A stretch of 64,000 nucleotides of DNA, taken from Daphnia carinata (lineage: Eukaryota; Arthropoda; Branchiopoda; Diplostraca; Daphniidae). Where the stretch lies: positions 9,021,534 to 9,085,533 of the forward strand of contig NC_081331.1 in the NCBI RefSeq assembly GCF_022539665.2, given 5' to 3'. The notes under the pieces were generated by a model. It was not told the origin of the DNA. It worked only from the letters and a program-made list of their open reading frames with translations, and searched no databases. Below, piece after piece: positions 33,681 through 44,956 of this stretch; within the stretch, counting starts at the first letter, position 1; the number at the start of each line of letters is the position of its first letter. The translations under genes and the position numbers were made by a program.

Positions 33681-34315
33681 AGTTAAGAATGCAAGAAGCA
33701 TTGAAGAGAAACAGGCATGAAATGGTGCTCTGCAAATAGTTGAAGGTTTCCAGGTGAACTATCAATTTGACAAACACATTTGTAAGATCTTCAAAACTTT
33801 TAACCTTTCTGTATTGCAATAGGTTAAAGACTGTGTGGAATTGCTTGACAAATAAATTAAAAAACAAGATAAAATCAAATCAGAAAGTAAAAAAAAATTG
33901 GGCTGAACGCATCGAAGAAAAGGAAAAGAGAAAGGAATAACAACAGAAAAAGAAAACTGAAAAGAAAGAACATAAACTGAATTAACTAAAGAAAAAAGGC
34001 AAATTTATCGTATGAATTACTGATACTGACTCATGGGTGAGCTAAACTCGTGTTCTTTCATGTGCAAGCCACGTCGTGATAGTTTTTTATAAAAATACAC
34101 TGGCATGCCTTCATGATCTTGGAAAAATTGATGAAAAAAAATCTTAGATTCATTTTAAAAGGTTTAGTGTCTTCACTAATAACAGACTCTCATAAAAAAA
34201 AGTCCTTCATGGTAGATAATAATTAAAATTGATTTGTAATTTTTAGTAGCTTTGTTAACGTCAAGTGCAAAGCTTCCTTATATTTCACTGTAGTATGTGA
34301 TGTTAGGTAACCTCA
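33680..34315 (+). repeat. Dispersed repeat R, copy 1
   Basis: About 640 bp, starting near gcaagaagcattgaagagaaac and ending near aagtgcaaagcttcctta. It aligns in the same orientation with 49948-50605. It splits the element E glycoprotein, so it inserted there. No terminal repeats were found. The left edge reads like part of a former coding exon (ARSIEEKQ). Confidence 0.7.
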
Positions 34316-34319
34316 TTAA

Positions 34320-35613
34320 AAACTCATTAACAGAGACAACCACAACGACCCCATTAGCCACAACAGAAACAACGTCTACAACAGAGGAAAATTATATTCA
34401 GGCTATCGAGGACAACGAAATTCAAAACCATCAGCAGCGTCCTTGATAAATTCATTGGATCAGAATACTGAAGATTCCTTAAATGACGAAAATTTAGAGA
34501 ACGGTCTACTGAAAAACATCGAGGAATTTAATGACAAAATTAAATACGAAATAAGCAAAATGCACGAACAATATAAAATCAGCATTGAAACGGAACATGA
34601 AAACAAACTCGTGAAAGAAATTAGGGATGTTTATTGTCAACTGTCTACAATCAAAAAGACACAAGCAGTCACATTAACGCAAACTAATGGAATTCTAGCT
34701 GCAGCAGCGTTAGGTTTACCAATTTGCACGAGACTACAAGGATTGGACCAGTCAATGACGTTGCAACAATGTGAAGCGAAAAGAATTTTTATTTCAGCAA
34801 ATGGAACCAAATGTGGATTTCAACCGTTCTTTACTTACGAAGGAAAGAACTGCACCATTGGAAGAGACGGATGGTCAATTCATCCCTACTCCGACTGTTT
34901 TTTGGAAAACACCTCTAGTAAATTTAAATGGAAATCCGCATAAATGGGAACACAACTCCCCAGCGGGTGATTGTGTACGTCAGAAACCCAACATCCACAT
35001 CCCCAATCTAGAACTCATTACGGAATTTGAAGAACTCCATCTTAACGATTTCGACTTCTCGCTGAAAAGTCATCCAGAACACGAGACTATGGAGATGGAA
35101 CAATTGAATATCCTGAATGACCTAGTACGTAGAATGCAGGAAGGGAACTCCAATTCCATTGGAGATATCGTAGTGTCAGAACAACAGGAAAATCAAATAG
35201 GTCACATGTTCTCATGGTTCGACAATTTCAAAATAAGCAGCTTAGCAGTGATCGGATTCATACTCTTCCTAGTATGCCTACGAATCTTCATTGTGTGCAA
35301 TCCTTTACCGAAGATTAAAGAACGCATTCACAGAAGCCGAAAAACGAGAAGATACGACGACAGTATAGAGGAAGAACATGAACTCACCTCAATGATACCG
35401 GCACGAGAACCAACATATCATACAGACATGGTTATCGAACAACCATTCACAAGAACGTCCGGCCCTGCGTCGCTGACAGCAGAAAAACATGGTAAAATAC
35501 GCCCTCCACGGCCAAGCGCACCAAATCCAGTAATCTACCCATCTGTCGAAGAGACTGAACCTTCCAAACGATGTACAGGAAAACACACTACATGCACTTA
35601 CGTCATGGGGTAG
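34320..35613 (+). pseudogene. Element E envelope-type glycoprotein
   Basis: A Thr-rich stretch near 34335-34385, then a frame at 34443-34943 and an overlapping one continuing to 35613; a frame change near 34900 separates them. Visible are KCGFQPFFTYEGKNC...DGWSIHPYSDCF near 34810-34900, NLNG and HKW next, and a single membrane segment (SLAVIGFILFLVCLRIFIV) near 35240-35300. A 90-residue cytoplasmic tail follows. The DGW-x-x-x-x-Y-x-x-C-x and N-x-N arrangement is shared with the glycoprotein relics at 7.7 kb and 20 kb. Probably the same broad glycoprotein family; a chuvirus-type relationship is a tentative memory-based call. Confidence 0.55.
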
Positions 35614-35850
35614 GCATAGTCTGGGAAGATCTATGTCGTTGCATACCAGAAACAGACAATACTAAATCCACCAAGAAATAAAGCCCCAAGATCACACTAA
35701 TGAAACTTAAAATAAAATTCAGATAAAAACTTTGTATTCAAGACTAAAACAACTAACTACAAAACTAAAAAACAGAAGCAAAATCAAAAACAAAAACAAA
35801 AACAAAAATACAAGAAAAAACAAAGAAAAGACAGGTTAGCCGTCCGAAGA
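35614..35850 (+). other. A-rich tail region after element E
   Basis: Repeats of caaaaaca and an A-rich run near 35755-35830. No LTR is recognised. Confidence 0.4.
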
Positions 35851-36270
35851 ATCACGCTCAGGAAGAGGGTCACCATAAAGAAGATAATTGTAGATCTGCG
35901 CTACGTGTGTTATGGCCAGGCGATCGTCATGCTCTTCTTAGAGATGCTCCCGCATCAACGGAGAAGACGTCGGAGTAGGGTGATAAATATCATCACCTGA
36001 CTCCAGCCACCAAAGGAATCGGGCAACCTCAGTGGGTTAAAGTCGCGATAGCGCGCATACCCAAGATGGTTCCTGAAAGAAAACAGATTATTATTACAAA
36101 ACCAAAAAAAAGAGAGAGTAAGACTATACCTACAGATAATAATAATCATTGAACCATGGGCGTTTATGCCCGAAGTCCCGTGGCGACAAATCCGGCATTC
36201 GAAGGCCAGTCGAAATGAGTTGAAGAAGAGACCGCGATCTTCGGAACGGAACCGCCAGAAAATGCTTACA
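35850..36270 (-). pseudogene. Possible spliced coding remnant, unidentified
   Basis: Minus-strand segments flank a plausible intron: GT at about 36135 and a pyrimidine tract ending TTTCTTTCAG near 36075. After the acceptor the frame reads NHLGYARYRDFNPLRLPDSF, then with a frame change VAQIYNYLLYGDPLPERDS. I recognise no family. It may be chance. Confidence 0.25.
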
Positions 36271-36359
36271 AGAGAAGAAAAGATCGCGTCATAGTTAGAC
36301 GTACCATGTCTAACTATAACAGTTTTATATACACATTCCGCAGTTGTTTACGTAGTCTG

Positions 36360-38030
36360 ATCTTTTAAAGCAACAGCCTCAACCCAACGGTTAAAATAAT
36401 CAGTAATAACTAAAATATAACCAAATTTCCATTTAGTAAAACTGGCGTCATAGGCCAAAAAAATCCATTCCAATTACTTGAAAAGGAGCCTTATCGATTT
36501 CATAGGGGTGCAAGAGTGCTCTATAAGTCAATGTCAGTGTCAAATGCCATGTATTTAAATTCGTAAAGGTTGTTTTCTACTACAAAAGCCTTTTTTTCAA
36601 TAGTTGGCTCATCTACTTGTATTTGCCAATAGCCAGACGCCAAATCAAAAGTTGTGAAAAGAAATTTTCCGATAAATTGTGCAATTTTTCGTCTATTCTC
36701 GGCATAGGAAATGAATCTTTTTTCGTAATACTATTTAATTTCCAATAGTCAACGCAAAATCTTCCTCTCCACCTATTTTTTTAAATAGAACTACGGCTGA
36801 AGCCCATAGACAATGCGAATATTGAATTACATTAGCATCTAGCATTTCCTTACTTTATCTTCCAATATTCTTCTTTGATTATTTGTAACTGAATATGGAC
36901 GTCGTCGAATAGGGCCTCGTCATTGCGTATCAATTGTATGTTTTATAAGATCAGTGTTCCCTAATTCTGAATCTATGGATACGAACGTCATGAAAGTCAT
37001 GACGTGAAAGTCATTTAATAATTTTGAGACTGGTGCTTGAAATTCAGCGTCGACTTCTGAAATTAAAAGTGGCTCATGCTTTATAGTAAGCTTTTGTTCA
37101 ACTTTACTTAAAGCAATTTTTCCAATTACGGTTTTAATTATTTCAATTACGCCTAACGTGGTGTTCCTAGGAATTATGACTTGATTGAATGAATGATTGT
37201 CGACCATAATTGGATACTTTCCCTCTCCCGATATATTTCCAACGAATTCCTCAATTGAAATTAAAATCCTCTGCTGGGTTCAAAAAATAACTGTGGTATT
37301 AGGGGGGACATGGAAAGAACTTATCATTTGCGCTGCAATTATTAGCAACGTCCGACGAAATAACGTCGTCTTTTTTACCGCAATAACAGCTATGTTGTAC
37401 AAACAGCATCTCTGTTCATTTCTTGCTAAATAAATATACTTGACTTCTTGATCAAGCCGAAATCCGTGTTTCTGGACTGTGTCCCATTCAAGAATACAGT
37501 TCCCAGAAACACCTTTTGTAACAATTAACTCCTGTATCAAACCTAACTCTCCGTATCGTACGGGTTAAGTAACTCTTCCCAGCGTATATAACTTTTTCCC
37601 CATCATATAAATCGAAATCAGCTGACAGCAGATCTCTTGACTTCATGAGGGAACTGTTTAAATAATCTCTCGTGAATAATACTCTTAGACGCGCCCGTAT
37701 CGAGGAAGGCTTGTAACAAGATCGGAAAATTTTTCAATGGAATTCTCGTCGATTGATTTGTTGTAGTTGTTAACTTTGCGACTTGTCAGGATTTAAACAG
37801 AGGCTCGTTATCAACTGACCCGAAGTTATAGTTGATATCTACTGGTTTCCCTGACACTGAGGGGGCCCTGGGATATTAGGCCTATTGGAATTTCTGAACT
37901 TCGTACAATAATTAGATTTATATCCAATTTCACGAAAAGAGTAACAGATTGGAGGCTTGGCTTGTTCCAATTTACGACGTTTCAAATTGACGGGAACTCG
38001 ACTGTGTGTGGCCGCGATATCCACAGGAAT
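36360..38030 (-). pseudogene. Gypsy-like relic F (gag end, protease, RT start, integrase)
   Basis: Minus-strand order: a decayed CCHC-like knuckle (CYSFREIGYKSNYC) near 37890-37935, protease LDTGASKSIIHERLF near 37665-37710, and RT start RFCVDYWKLNSITKKDSFP near 36705-36770. The sequence then jumps directly to an integrase core, with GMDFFGL near 36465 and LVITDYFNRWVEAVAL near 36375-36425. Most of RT, RNase H and the integrase zinc finger are deleted. It has many stops and is unrelated in detail to the A-D family. Confidence 0.65.
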
Positions 38031-38724
38031 TGCTAATTATTACAGGCTTGAGTAGGTATTATTGGAATCATTAGCCGATCTCGAAAACGGAGGAGTGAAA
38101 GTTGTAGGCCTATTCGAAAACCTGGCGAATTTATAGGTGTTCGTGGCGTTATTAAACCACGGAGGGGGGGGGGCGTTCGGTTTTCTGTCCTGGCTGACGC
38201 TATCCGTTTGAAAGGAAACCTGTTTTCTATATGGGGCGTCCGGCGCCCGTTGAAGAAGAAATATAATCTTTTGTTATCCAGTTGGAGTTGTTTTACCGCT
38301 TGAGTCAGTTCATGGAGAACATCTTTGATTCCATCCTTCTCCGATTTTGGATTCTCTGTGTGTTTGTTTCAATGGCAAATATTAGCAACGGGATTATTTA
38401 CTATCTATTTCTGATCAATTATAATCTGTTTAAGTTTCTTTTATTCCCCATTCTTGGTGACATATCAATCGTCTAACGCCCTCGGACAAATAGTTGAAGC
38501 CGTTCACGGTGGTTGCTCTGAGAGAAAGAGAATAAGCCATGTTATTGGTTTAAAAAGATAAGGAAAATTTTAGCTTTCCTTTTTCTTGATTCTGACCGAG
38601 TCCTGACATATGACCCGGAATTGGTCGGAATTCGCCAAAGTTTCAATCGATTAATTGGACTGACGTTTCCTGAACCGCGGTCGTCTGGGTTGTCGACTGC
38701 TTTTCGACAGAGGCGAAACTCGGG
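38031..38724. other. No supported gene
   Basis: Possibly the upstream gag of relic F on the minus strand, but too degraded to call. A run of nine G lies at 38163-38171. Confidence 0.35.
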
Positions 38725-38880
38725 TAGCCGGAGAAATAGGACCTCAAAATAGGACCTGGAGAAATAGGACCCGGAGATTTAGGACCATATTTCCAACCAT
38801 TTTTCCTTAGGTCCTATTTCTCCATGTTGAAGGTCCTATTTCTACAGCATGGAGGTCCCACTTCTCCAGCATGGAGGGAC
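38725..38880. repeat. Palindromic GGAGAAATAGGACC cluster, left
   Basis: Several copies of ggagaaataggacc and its complement ggtcctatttctcc lie within 150 bp, so the block can fold back. The outer edge gccggagaaataggacc is the reverse complement of the outer edge of the cluster at 52139-52241. Confidence 0.7.
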
Positions 38881-39344
38881 TTTCGTAATACTGGACGAAT
38901 ATTATTTCTCTGCTAGTGAAGAAGAAAACCGAACGGCTTATATTGGTTTCTGTACTTCAACCAGAGTGATCAAAAGCCCGACTTGTCACTCTATCATAAC
39001 TTTTTTGTTTGAATTAATATTCGTAATGTTTTTGCATGATTATATGCCCTATCTATTGCTTTATAGAGCTCATTGAATAGAAAAGTAATTTTGCTTACAC
39101 AGTATTTGGATTTTTGCACTTTACATTTTTTTACTGGTGTTTTCAGGTCTAGCATCTCTATCCCTTAACTGATGTCCTTATTCACTTTTTTTTTACTTTT
39201 TTCTTCGTTCCTCGATGGGAATTCCAGATGGGCGGTGAAGTACTCCTTAATAAATTGATAAATAAGACAATTATTATATAAAGATAAATTTAAAAACGTA
39301 AGTTACGTCAAGACATTCATCTCAAGATACAAGTATGGCTATGG

Positions 39345-39610
39345 AACCGACTCGGTTATCGAACCGATTTTCCTATGCCGTGTATCAGCGCCGCTATTGG
39401 CTGTATTTTGAACTAAATCCATATTTTTTGGTGGGAATGAACGGATTACGCACTTTAAAACGTACAAACACATGTTACTGACATTGGTTTTAGCAATTTT
39501 AGACAATAGTAAAAATTGGTTTAATGACTATGTAAAATAATAGCCTTCCAAACGAATTCAGGCGGAAAACAATAGAACAAAATGACTTATTGGGCTACCG
39601 TCGGTGTAAC
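39345..39610 (+). repeat. Truncated copy of MITE Y
   Basis: Aligns closely and in the same orientation with 51375-51620 (ggttatcgaaccgattttcc, ggctgtattttgaactaaat, tagccttccaaacgaattc). The outer CAGTGCCGG ends are lost. The flanks 38881-39344 and 39611-40125 show no gene. Confidence 0.75.
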
Positions 39611-40125
39611 CGTTCATAATCATAGGAGTTCATCTGTACTTGTAACGATTTCCGACTCATTCGTAACCAAGCATGATTCATTATATTCCATAAACTATTC
39701 AATGCTGATATCTATGTATAATTCTAATATATGTAAACTTTTTTTTTAAATTGAATGTATTTATTAAAATCAAACAGTTAAAGTAAAGAAAGCATATTCA
39801 TTAGTAAAAGTATATTGCTGCTCACAATAGCATGGAGAGAGGAAAAATTAAAAGAGCATATAAGGTTTAGTAACCTTGAATTTTATTGAACCGTGCGCTT
39901 GTTAACGTGTTACCTGCGGGGTAGCGTTGAGGGTCGTTGTGGAAAACCATTTTCCTTAATAAAATAAAAGTTGTTGTTCAGAGTTACATCTTCACTTAAA
40001 TTTCATTCGGTAACTGAAAATATTCTTTGACTCTTTGCTAATTACAATGACGGATGGTTCATGGATTGAGAGTGTCTAAATTAACAGTTATTTTTAGTCA
40101 CCAATATAAACATGTTCAACTATAT

Positions 40126-40512
40126 TGTCACGTGGATTCGGATGACATCCACGTGTTAACGATGGACAAGTGGAGTCCGAGGACATCCACGTGCTGGGGA
40201 CGCCTCGTGCATCAGCCTCAACCCTTTTCTCCGCTTTCACTTCCGTAAGGTCAAGTAGAATTATCTACTTGACCATCTTACCGGAAGAGCTTACCCCTTC
40301 TACGCGCTTTCTATTCGAATGCCGGTTCTTCTTTACTTCCCGCGTCACCCTGGCGGGTAACGACCCTTTTCTTTAAATAGGAGAGCCTACGAGTGAGACG
40401 GGGCTCTCAGTAGACAGTTGGATGCGGAGTGTTAAGTGTGGCAGAATTAATACACCGGTTCAAAAGCGCTGTGAGTCCGTCTTTTTAGTGAAGTGCGGCA
40501 GTAGCCGTCACA
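40126..40512 (+). repeat. 5' LTR of element G
   Basis: 387 bp with a TATA-like ttaaata at about 40371-40377, starting tgtcacgtggattcgg and ending gtagccgtcaca. It contains a hairpin ggtcaagtag...ctacttgacc (40249-40274) and a direct repeat of gacatccacgtg. Confidence 0.9.
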
Positions 40513-40566
40513 ATTGGTGGAGACGCAGGTCGAGCCCCTAAATAGCTTCGTAAATTTGATTCCGTC

Positions 40567-40757
40567 ATATCGCATTTGATTTCGTTCGTTTGCCGCAAAC
40601 TGGTACAAGAGGTGGCCAGCAAGGCGGGAATTTCTTTTGTTGGGTAGATTCCCTTAATTTTTTTTGCATACGGATCTTCAGTATATCACGTTTGATTTCG
40701 TTCGTTTGCCGCAAACTGGTACAAGAGGTGGCCAGCAAGGCGGGAGTTTCTTTTGGT
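40567..40757 (+). repeat. 75-bp direct repeat in the element G leader
   Basis: 40567-40641 and 40683-40757 are near-identical (gatttcgttcgtttgccgca, ggtggccagcaaggcggga). The spacing is 116 bp. This is an untranslated leader duplication. Confidence 0.85.
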
Positions 40758-40869
40758 GGGAAAGTTCACTTATTCTTTTAGCTATTTTTCTCGTTTATTT
40801 TATTTTTACGCTGCCTCCTCGTCATTGAGATTCGAGACTAGTTGGATTCTCCAGTGTTCGCGTCGACTG

Positions 40870-42400
40870 ATGAGTAAACAGTCGGGGAGATATCCTACGT
40901 GCGGCCGGGCGCCAAGTAGACGGTTACATCCAGAACTATTCGATCAATCTGAACTGGTAGAAAAAGTGGAAGTGCCTGATACTAGTGTTGTTGTAACACT
41001 TCCCACACGTGACAGTGCGACAGTGCCTATAGAAGACATTCGTGGAGTAGAGCCTGAAGTAATCAGTGAACCACGAAACTCGACACCGGAAGAACCTCGA
41101 TATAATCTTTATACACGGCCCAGCAACATGGCAAGTGTACAAAAATTCATAGCACCGCCGATTTTTTCGACAAACCCGGGGGAAGATCCTATGGATTGGT
41201 TAGAACGCTTCGAGCTAGTGGCAGCGTACAATCGTTGGTCAGATGCAGACCAAGCTCGGAATTTTGCGATGTATTTGGAAGGGGCAGCCAGAAAGTGGTT
41301 TCTGGTGCATCCGCACCCTGATCACTGGGAAAATCTTCCGCTTCGCCCGAACCCGGAAGACCCAACACGACCCAATCTGCCAGCAGCGACAGGGCTAAAA
41401 TCTCAATTCGTAGCGGCCTTCCGGCAGGCAAATTTTGCGCTAGTACAAGAAAGCAAGCTTCGTCAACGCATACAGGGCGTAGAGGAAGACATAGTGTCGT
41501 ATTTCTACGACATAATTAATATGTGCAGGTTGGTGAACCCAACAATGTCCCAGGAGCATCAACTACAACATCTATACCGCGGTCTGAAACCATCGTTATT
41601 GCAAAAAATTTACCCACATAAGCCGACATCTACGGCGGACTTTCTAGAACTGGCCAAGTTACACACGGAGGCCATGGTTCTTGCGAACCAGAAAGTGTGG
41701 GCCCAATCTTTAAGAGCGCTATCAGAGGAGCCGGAAAATACGAAACTGAACAAGAATGTGACTCAACCGACATTAACAGCAGAAATTACGAGTGCGCTGC
41801 AACAATTAAACGAGTCGGTGAAACAGTTACACTTATCTACAGGACCGGCATTCCAAATGGCTAAAATGGGTCAAAGCAAAATCAGTAGTAATGGATTCGA
41901 CAGAAATAGAAGGACGACCGAGGGAAGATACGTATGCGGATTTTGTTCAAAAATAGGCCACCTGGACTATAGATGTTTCCAAAATCCAGCGTCAGCATTA
42001 TACAACGGTCCAAGACAGAATCAGTGGAGACAACAAGACGAACAACAATACAACAGGCAAGCAGGACCGGTGAATTGTGTGGCGCTACATTCGAATAAAG
42101 AAGAAATACCGAATCATGAACAGCAGTTTTACGTTAATACTGTTAACATACCTTACAAAACGGACCATGGCGCAGCACAGGCAACGCAAGCATTGTCAAC
42201 ACATGTAAATAAAGTTAAGTGTGGTGACATCAAAACAACAGCGGTGGTGGATACAGGCGCAGCAGTCAGTGTTGTATCGCCAAAACTACTGAAACGCACA
42301 CAGTACGTTATGGAAAATTGGTGCGATTCGGACATTATATTAGCGAATGGCTCCAAAGTGACGCCACTAGGAGCATCCCTGTGGACAATACAACAGCCCA
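40870..42400 (+). CDS. Element G gag and N-terminal half of protease
   Basis: The likely start is ATG 40870 (MSKQSGRYPTCG); the frame is open from 40753, but the extra residues look like leader. Capsid landmarks: a PMDWLERFELVAAYNRW segment, YFYDIINMCRLVNP and HLYRGLKPSLL. A perfect CCHC zinc knuckle CGFCSKIGHLDYRC lies near 41935-41977. Retropepsin VVDTGAAVSVVSP lies near 42245-42284. The frame changes near 42380 inside the protease, after NGSKVTPLG; the remainder of the protease is in the overlapping downstream frame. The frame itself runs to 42513 but is not protease beyond about 42390. Confidence 0.8.
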
Positions 42401-43439
42401 AGGGAGGGCAGTGGTTATGGAAATGGATGGAATCGAGTTGTTGTTGGGGAACGATTTTCTTAAACAATTCGGGAAACTACAAATTGAATACATCGGAGAC
42501 ACCACGCGAGTGACATTGGGAGAGATACCCCTGAAGGAAGATTACGATCAAGATGAAAACCTTCAAGCTCGCAGTAACATTGGTAACACAACTAGTTACA
42601 TGATTCCGGCATTTTCGGTGATAACAGTGAACACAAATCACAACAAAAACAGCCCATCAACGGGGTTGTTTTCTCCCTCGACAGAGTTGTTGGTGTCTAA
42701 AAGGTCATCAACAGGTCAGGCTATTTTGGCGGCGGACGCGAAGTGCATACCGGTGGCAAATTTACCAGTTGTACCAGTGTGGCCAGAAGAAAAATCAATT
42801 TTGGAAACGCTACAGCCGGATACCAAGGAAATAGTTAAGTGCGAACGGGAGGAACACCCACAAGGAAGGGATGGAATAAACAAAGATGAGAATCAAGAAG
42901 CGCTATTAGAACTATTAACGGCACACCAGGAACACATGGACGAATCGACGGACGCAGAGGACAAAATAACCAAGAAAATAGAAAAGGAAGAGGTTGAACA
43001 ACTGCCTGTGCAAAAAACCATAAACGCTCAAATAAATCGTCCTAAGGAACAAACGCCGGAAACAGAGGGAAACATCCAAGGAAAAGTCCTTACACATATA
43101 GCACGAAATCGTCATAAACTCAACTTTTTTACGGCAGGGCTGTTGCACCTACTGATTATAATGTTAGTCGGGTGCACATTCAGTACCTCAGCAATGGTGG
43201 TCAGGGACACCGTAATATTCAAGGAACAACCTGGAATTGCAATCAGTGAATCATCATGGACGGTTGCCACGGATGTGATTTTACAAGATGCAGAAAAGGC
43301 CGTCACGGTAGTAGAAAAACATCTGGATGAATTGTCCTTACTGACAGCCAAACATAGAAAAGATGGAGTGAAATTTAAAAAGAAAGATGGACACGCGGCG
43401 TGGAGGGACGCCACAAGTTTTACGACAGCAGGTGTATGA
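42390..43439 (+). pseudogene. Element G protease C-terminus, linker and truncated envelope
   Basis: It opens with the protease flap/C-terminal motif ELLLGNDFLKQFG (near 42435-42473). The linker that in pol-bearing relatives leads into RT follows, then charged sequence. A signal-peptide-like hydrophobic segment (LHLLIIMLVGCTFSTSA) lies near 43145-43195, with an F-type envelope N-terminus (ATDVILQDAEKAVTVVEKH) near 43270-43320. It stops at 43439, before any cleavage site or fusion segment. Pol is absent between linker and envelope, as in element C. The envelope is too short to work. Confidence 0.75.
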
Positions 43440-43620
43440 AGCAACGGATTATCCACTACGAGGAGCGGCCGTGGAGGAACGACTGATTCGGACACAAGAC
43501 ACGGACTTTTGAAAATGGAAAACGGATGTTACCAATTTTGTTTATTATTACCTTTCGCTATCACTGTAACCTTTACATACTATGGCAATCGGGGGCGATC
43601 GCCTTCAAACGGGGGGGACC

Positions 43621-44029
43621 TGTCACGTGGATTCGGATGACATCCACGTGTTAACGATGGACAAGTGGAGTCCGAGGACATCCACGTGCTGGGGACGCCT
43701 CGTGCATCAGCCTCATCCCTTTTCTCCGCTTTCACTTCCGTAAGGTCAAGTAGAATTATCTACTTGACCATCTTACCGGAAGAGCTTACCCCTTCTACGC
43801 GCTTTCTATTCGAACGGTCACGTAGAGGTTATCTACGTGACCATCTTCTTTACTTCCCGCGTCACCCTGGCGGGTAACGACCCTTTTCTTTAAATAGGAG
43901 AGCCTACGAGTGAGACGGGGCTCTCAGTAGACAGTTGGATGCGGAGTGTTAAGTGTGGCAGAATTAATACACCGGTTCAAAAGCGCTGTGAGTCCGTCTT
44001 TTTAGTGAAGTGCGGCAGTAGCCGTCACA
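43621..44029 (+). repeat. 3' LTR of element G
   Basis: 409 bp. Nearly identical to the 5' LTR except for a second hairpin ggtcacgtag...ctacgtgacc (43816-43842) that is absent there. Confidence 0.9.
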
Positions 44030-44956
44030 ATATTAGCATACCTGTTAACAGCTACAGTGATCCAGTTAAAGTATCCAAATTGTCAGTGATGTTTACCTCA
44101 AAAGGCATATAACCTTCCGAGTGATTGGATAATTCAACACCATTGATCCACTGTCATCAACAACGTTGTTTAAAAAATGAATTCCTGTTATAAACCTCTT
44201 AATTTGAGTACACTTACCACTACTCTATAATAATTGATACTGCCAAATCTGATACTCACTTGATATGTTAACCAACTTTTGGGAAGGAAAAAATCTGTTT
44301 TGTACTAGGCTCAACCAAGGGGCTCCCTGATGTTTGCATGTTAGGTTATGTCATTAACCCTTGAGGGTACAGGCCTGTCGTTCACTTCCACATTCTAGTC
44401 ATATTTTATTGCAAAATAACAACATTCATTTCTGTTAATAACAATATTTAGAAGTTGATAAACTTACGTGATAGATAGGAACTGCATGCCACATCGTCTG
44501 CTGGCACTACAACGTTGCCATATAAAAGATAATAAATAACCAATAAATGGTTACACACAATATTTTGCCATAGATAAATACCACTGGTTCGTTATCCCCA
44601 TAGAGAAAAATAACATGGGCCTCTGACGCAGAAATTTGTATTACTCTTCTCACCATTTTTTTGGATACTTATTCTGCTTATACTGCCCCCAGGTGGAGGT
44701 TTTGATCACTACTTGAGCTGAAATAACAACTTTCTAGCAGACGCCATTGTTTGTGGCATTTTTTGGTGTGTAGATTATGATTGAAAATGTTGTTGCCTAA
44801 CGAAAATAAGAATAGGCTAAATTTGTATGGTTTTATCTATGGAGTAATGTGTGATAATGTTGAAGGAATAGCAAGGTACGTAATTAGGCACCAAGGTAAA
44901 TAATAATTGATTTTAATGGCTATGATATGACAGGCAGTTTGGTAAAGCGGGAAACA
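44030..44956. other. No supported gene
   Basis: AT-rich sequence without recognisable coding or repeat structure. Confidence 0.4.

Larger units (their letters stand above)
23570..35613 (+). mobile_element. Old LTR-type element E (gag plus glycoprotein), multiply interrupted
   Basis: A TATA box (tataaatacc, 23570) and an LTR-like end (aaactttaca, to 23651) precede a primer-site-like ttggaggtaccaacgag. A coiled-coil/gag protein follows in segments at 23800-24590, 31257-32238 and 32678-33060, then a glycoprotein at 34320-35613. The protein resumes in register across each gap, which shows that element D, a hAT MITE and repeat R inserted into E. No pol was found in E, and no 3' LTR. Confidence 0.6.
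40126..44029 (+). mobile_element. LTR retroelement G: complete ends, gag-PR-env stub without pol
   Basis: LTRs at 40126-40512 and 43621-44029 (TGTCACG...GTCACA), flanked by a 4-bp duplication ATAT. The primer site TGGTGGAGACGC starts at 40515 and the polypurine tract (acgggggggacc) lies just before the 3' LTR. Order: leader, gag with zinc knuckle, protease, linker, basic/acidic segment, envelope signal peptide and N-terminus. There is no RT, RNase H or integrase. Protein sequence differs strongly from A-D although the gag fold landmarks are shared, so this is a separate family. Confidence 0.88.

Noticed and set aside
23651-35613. A hidden pol gene in element E
   Set aside because: No protease, RT or integrase motif was found in any frame between gag and glycoprotein. 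The RT and integrase at 36-38 kb are on the other strand and belong to relic F.
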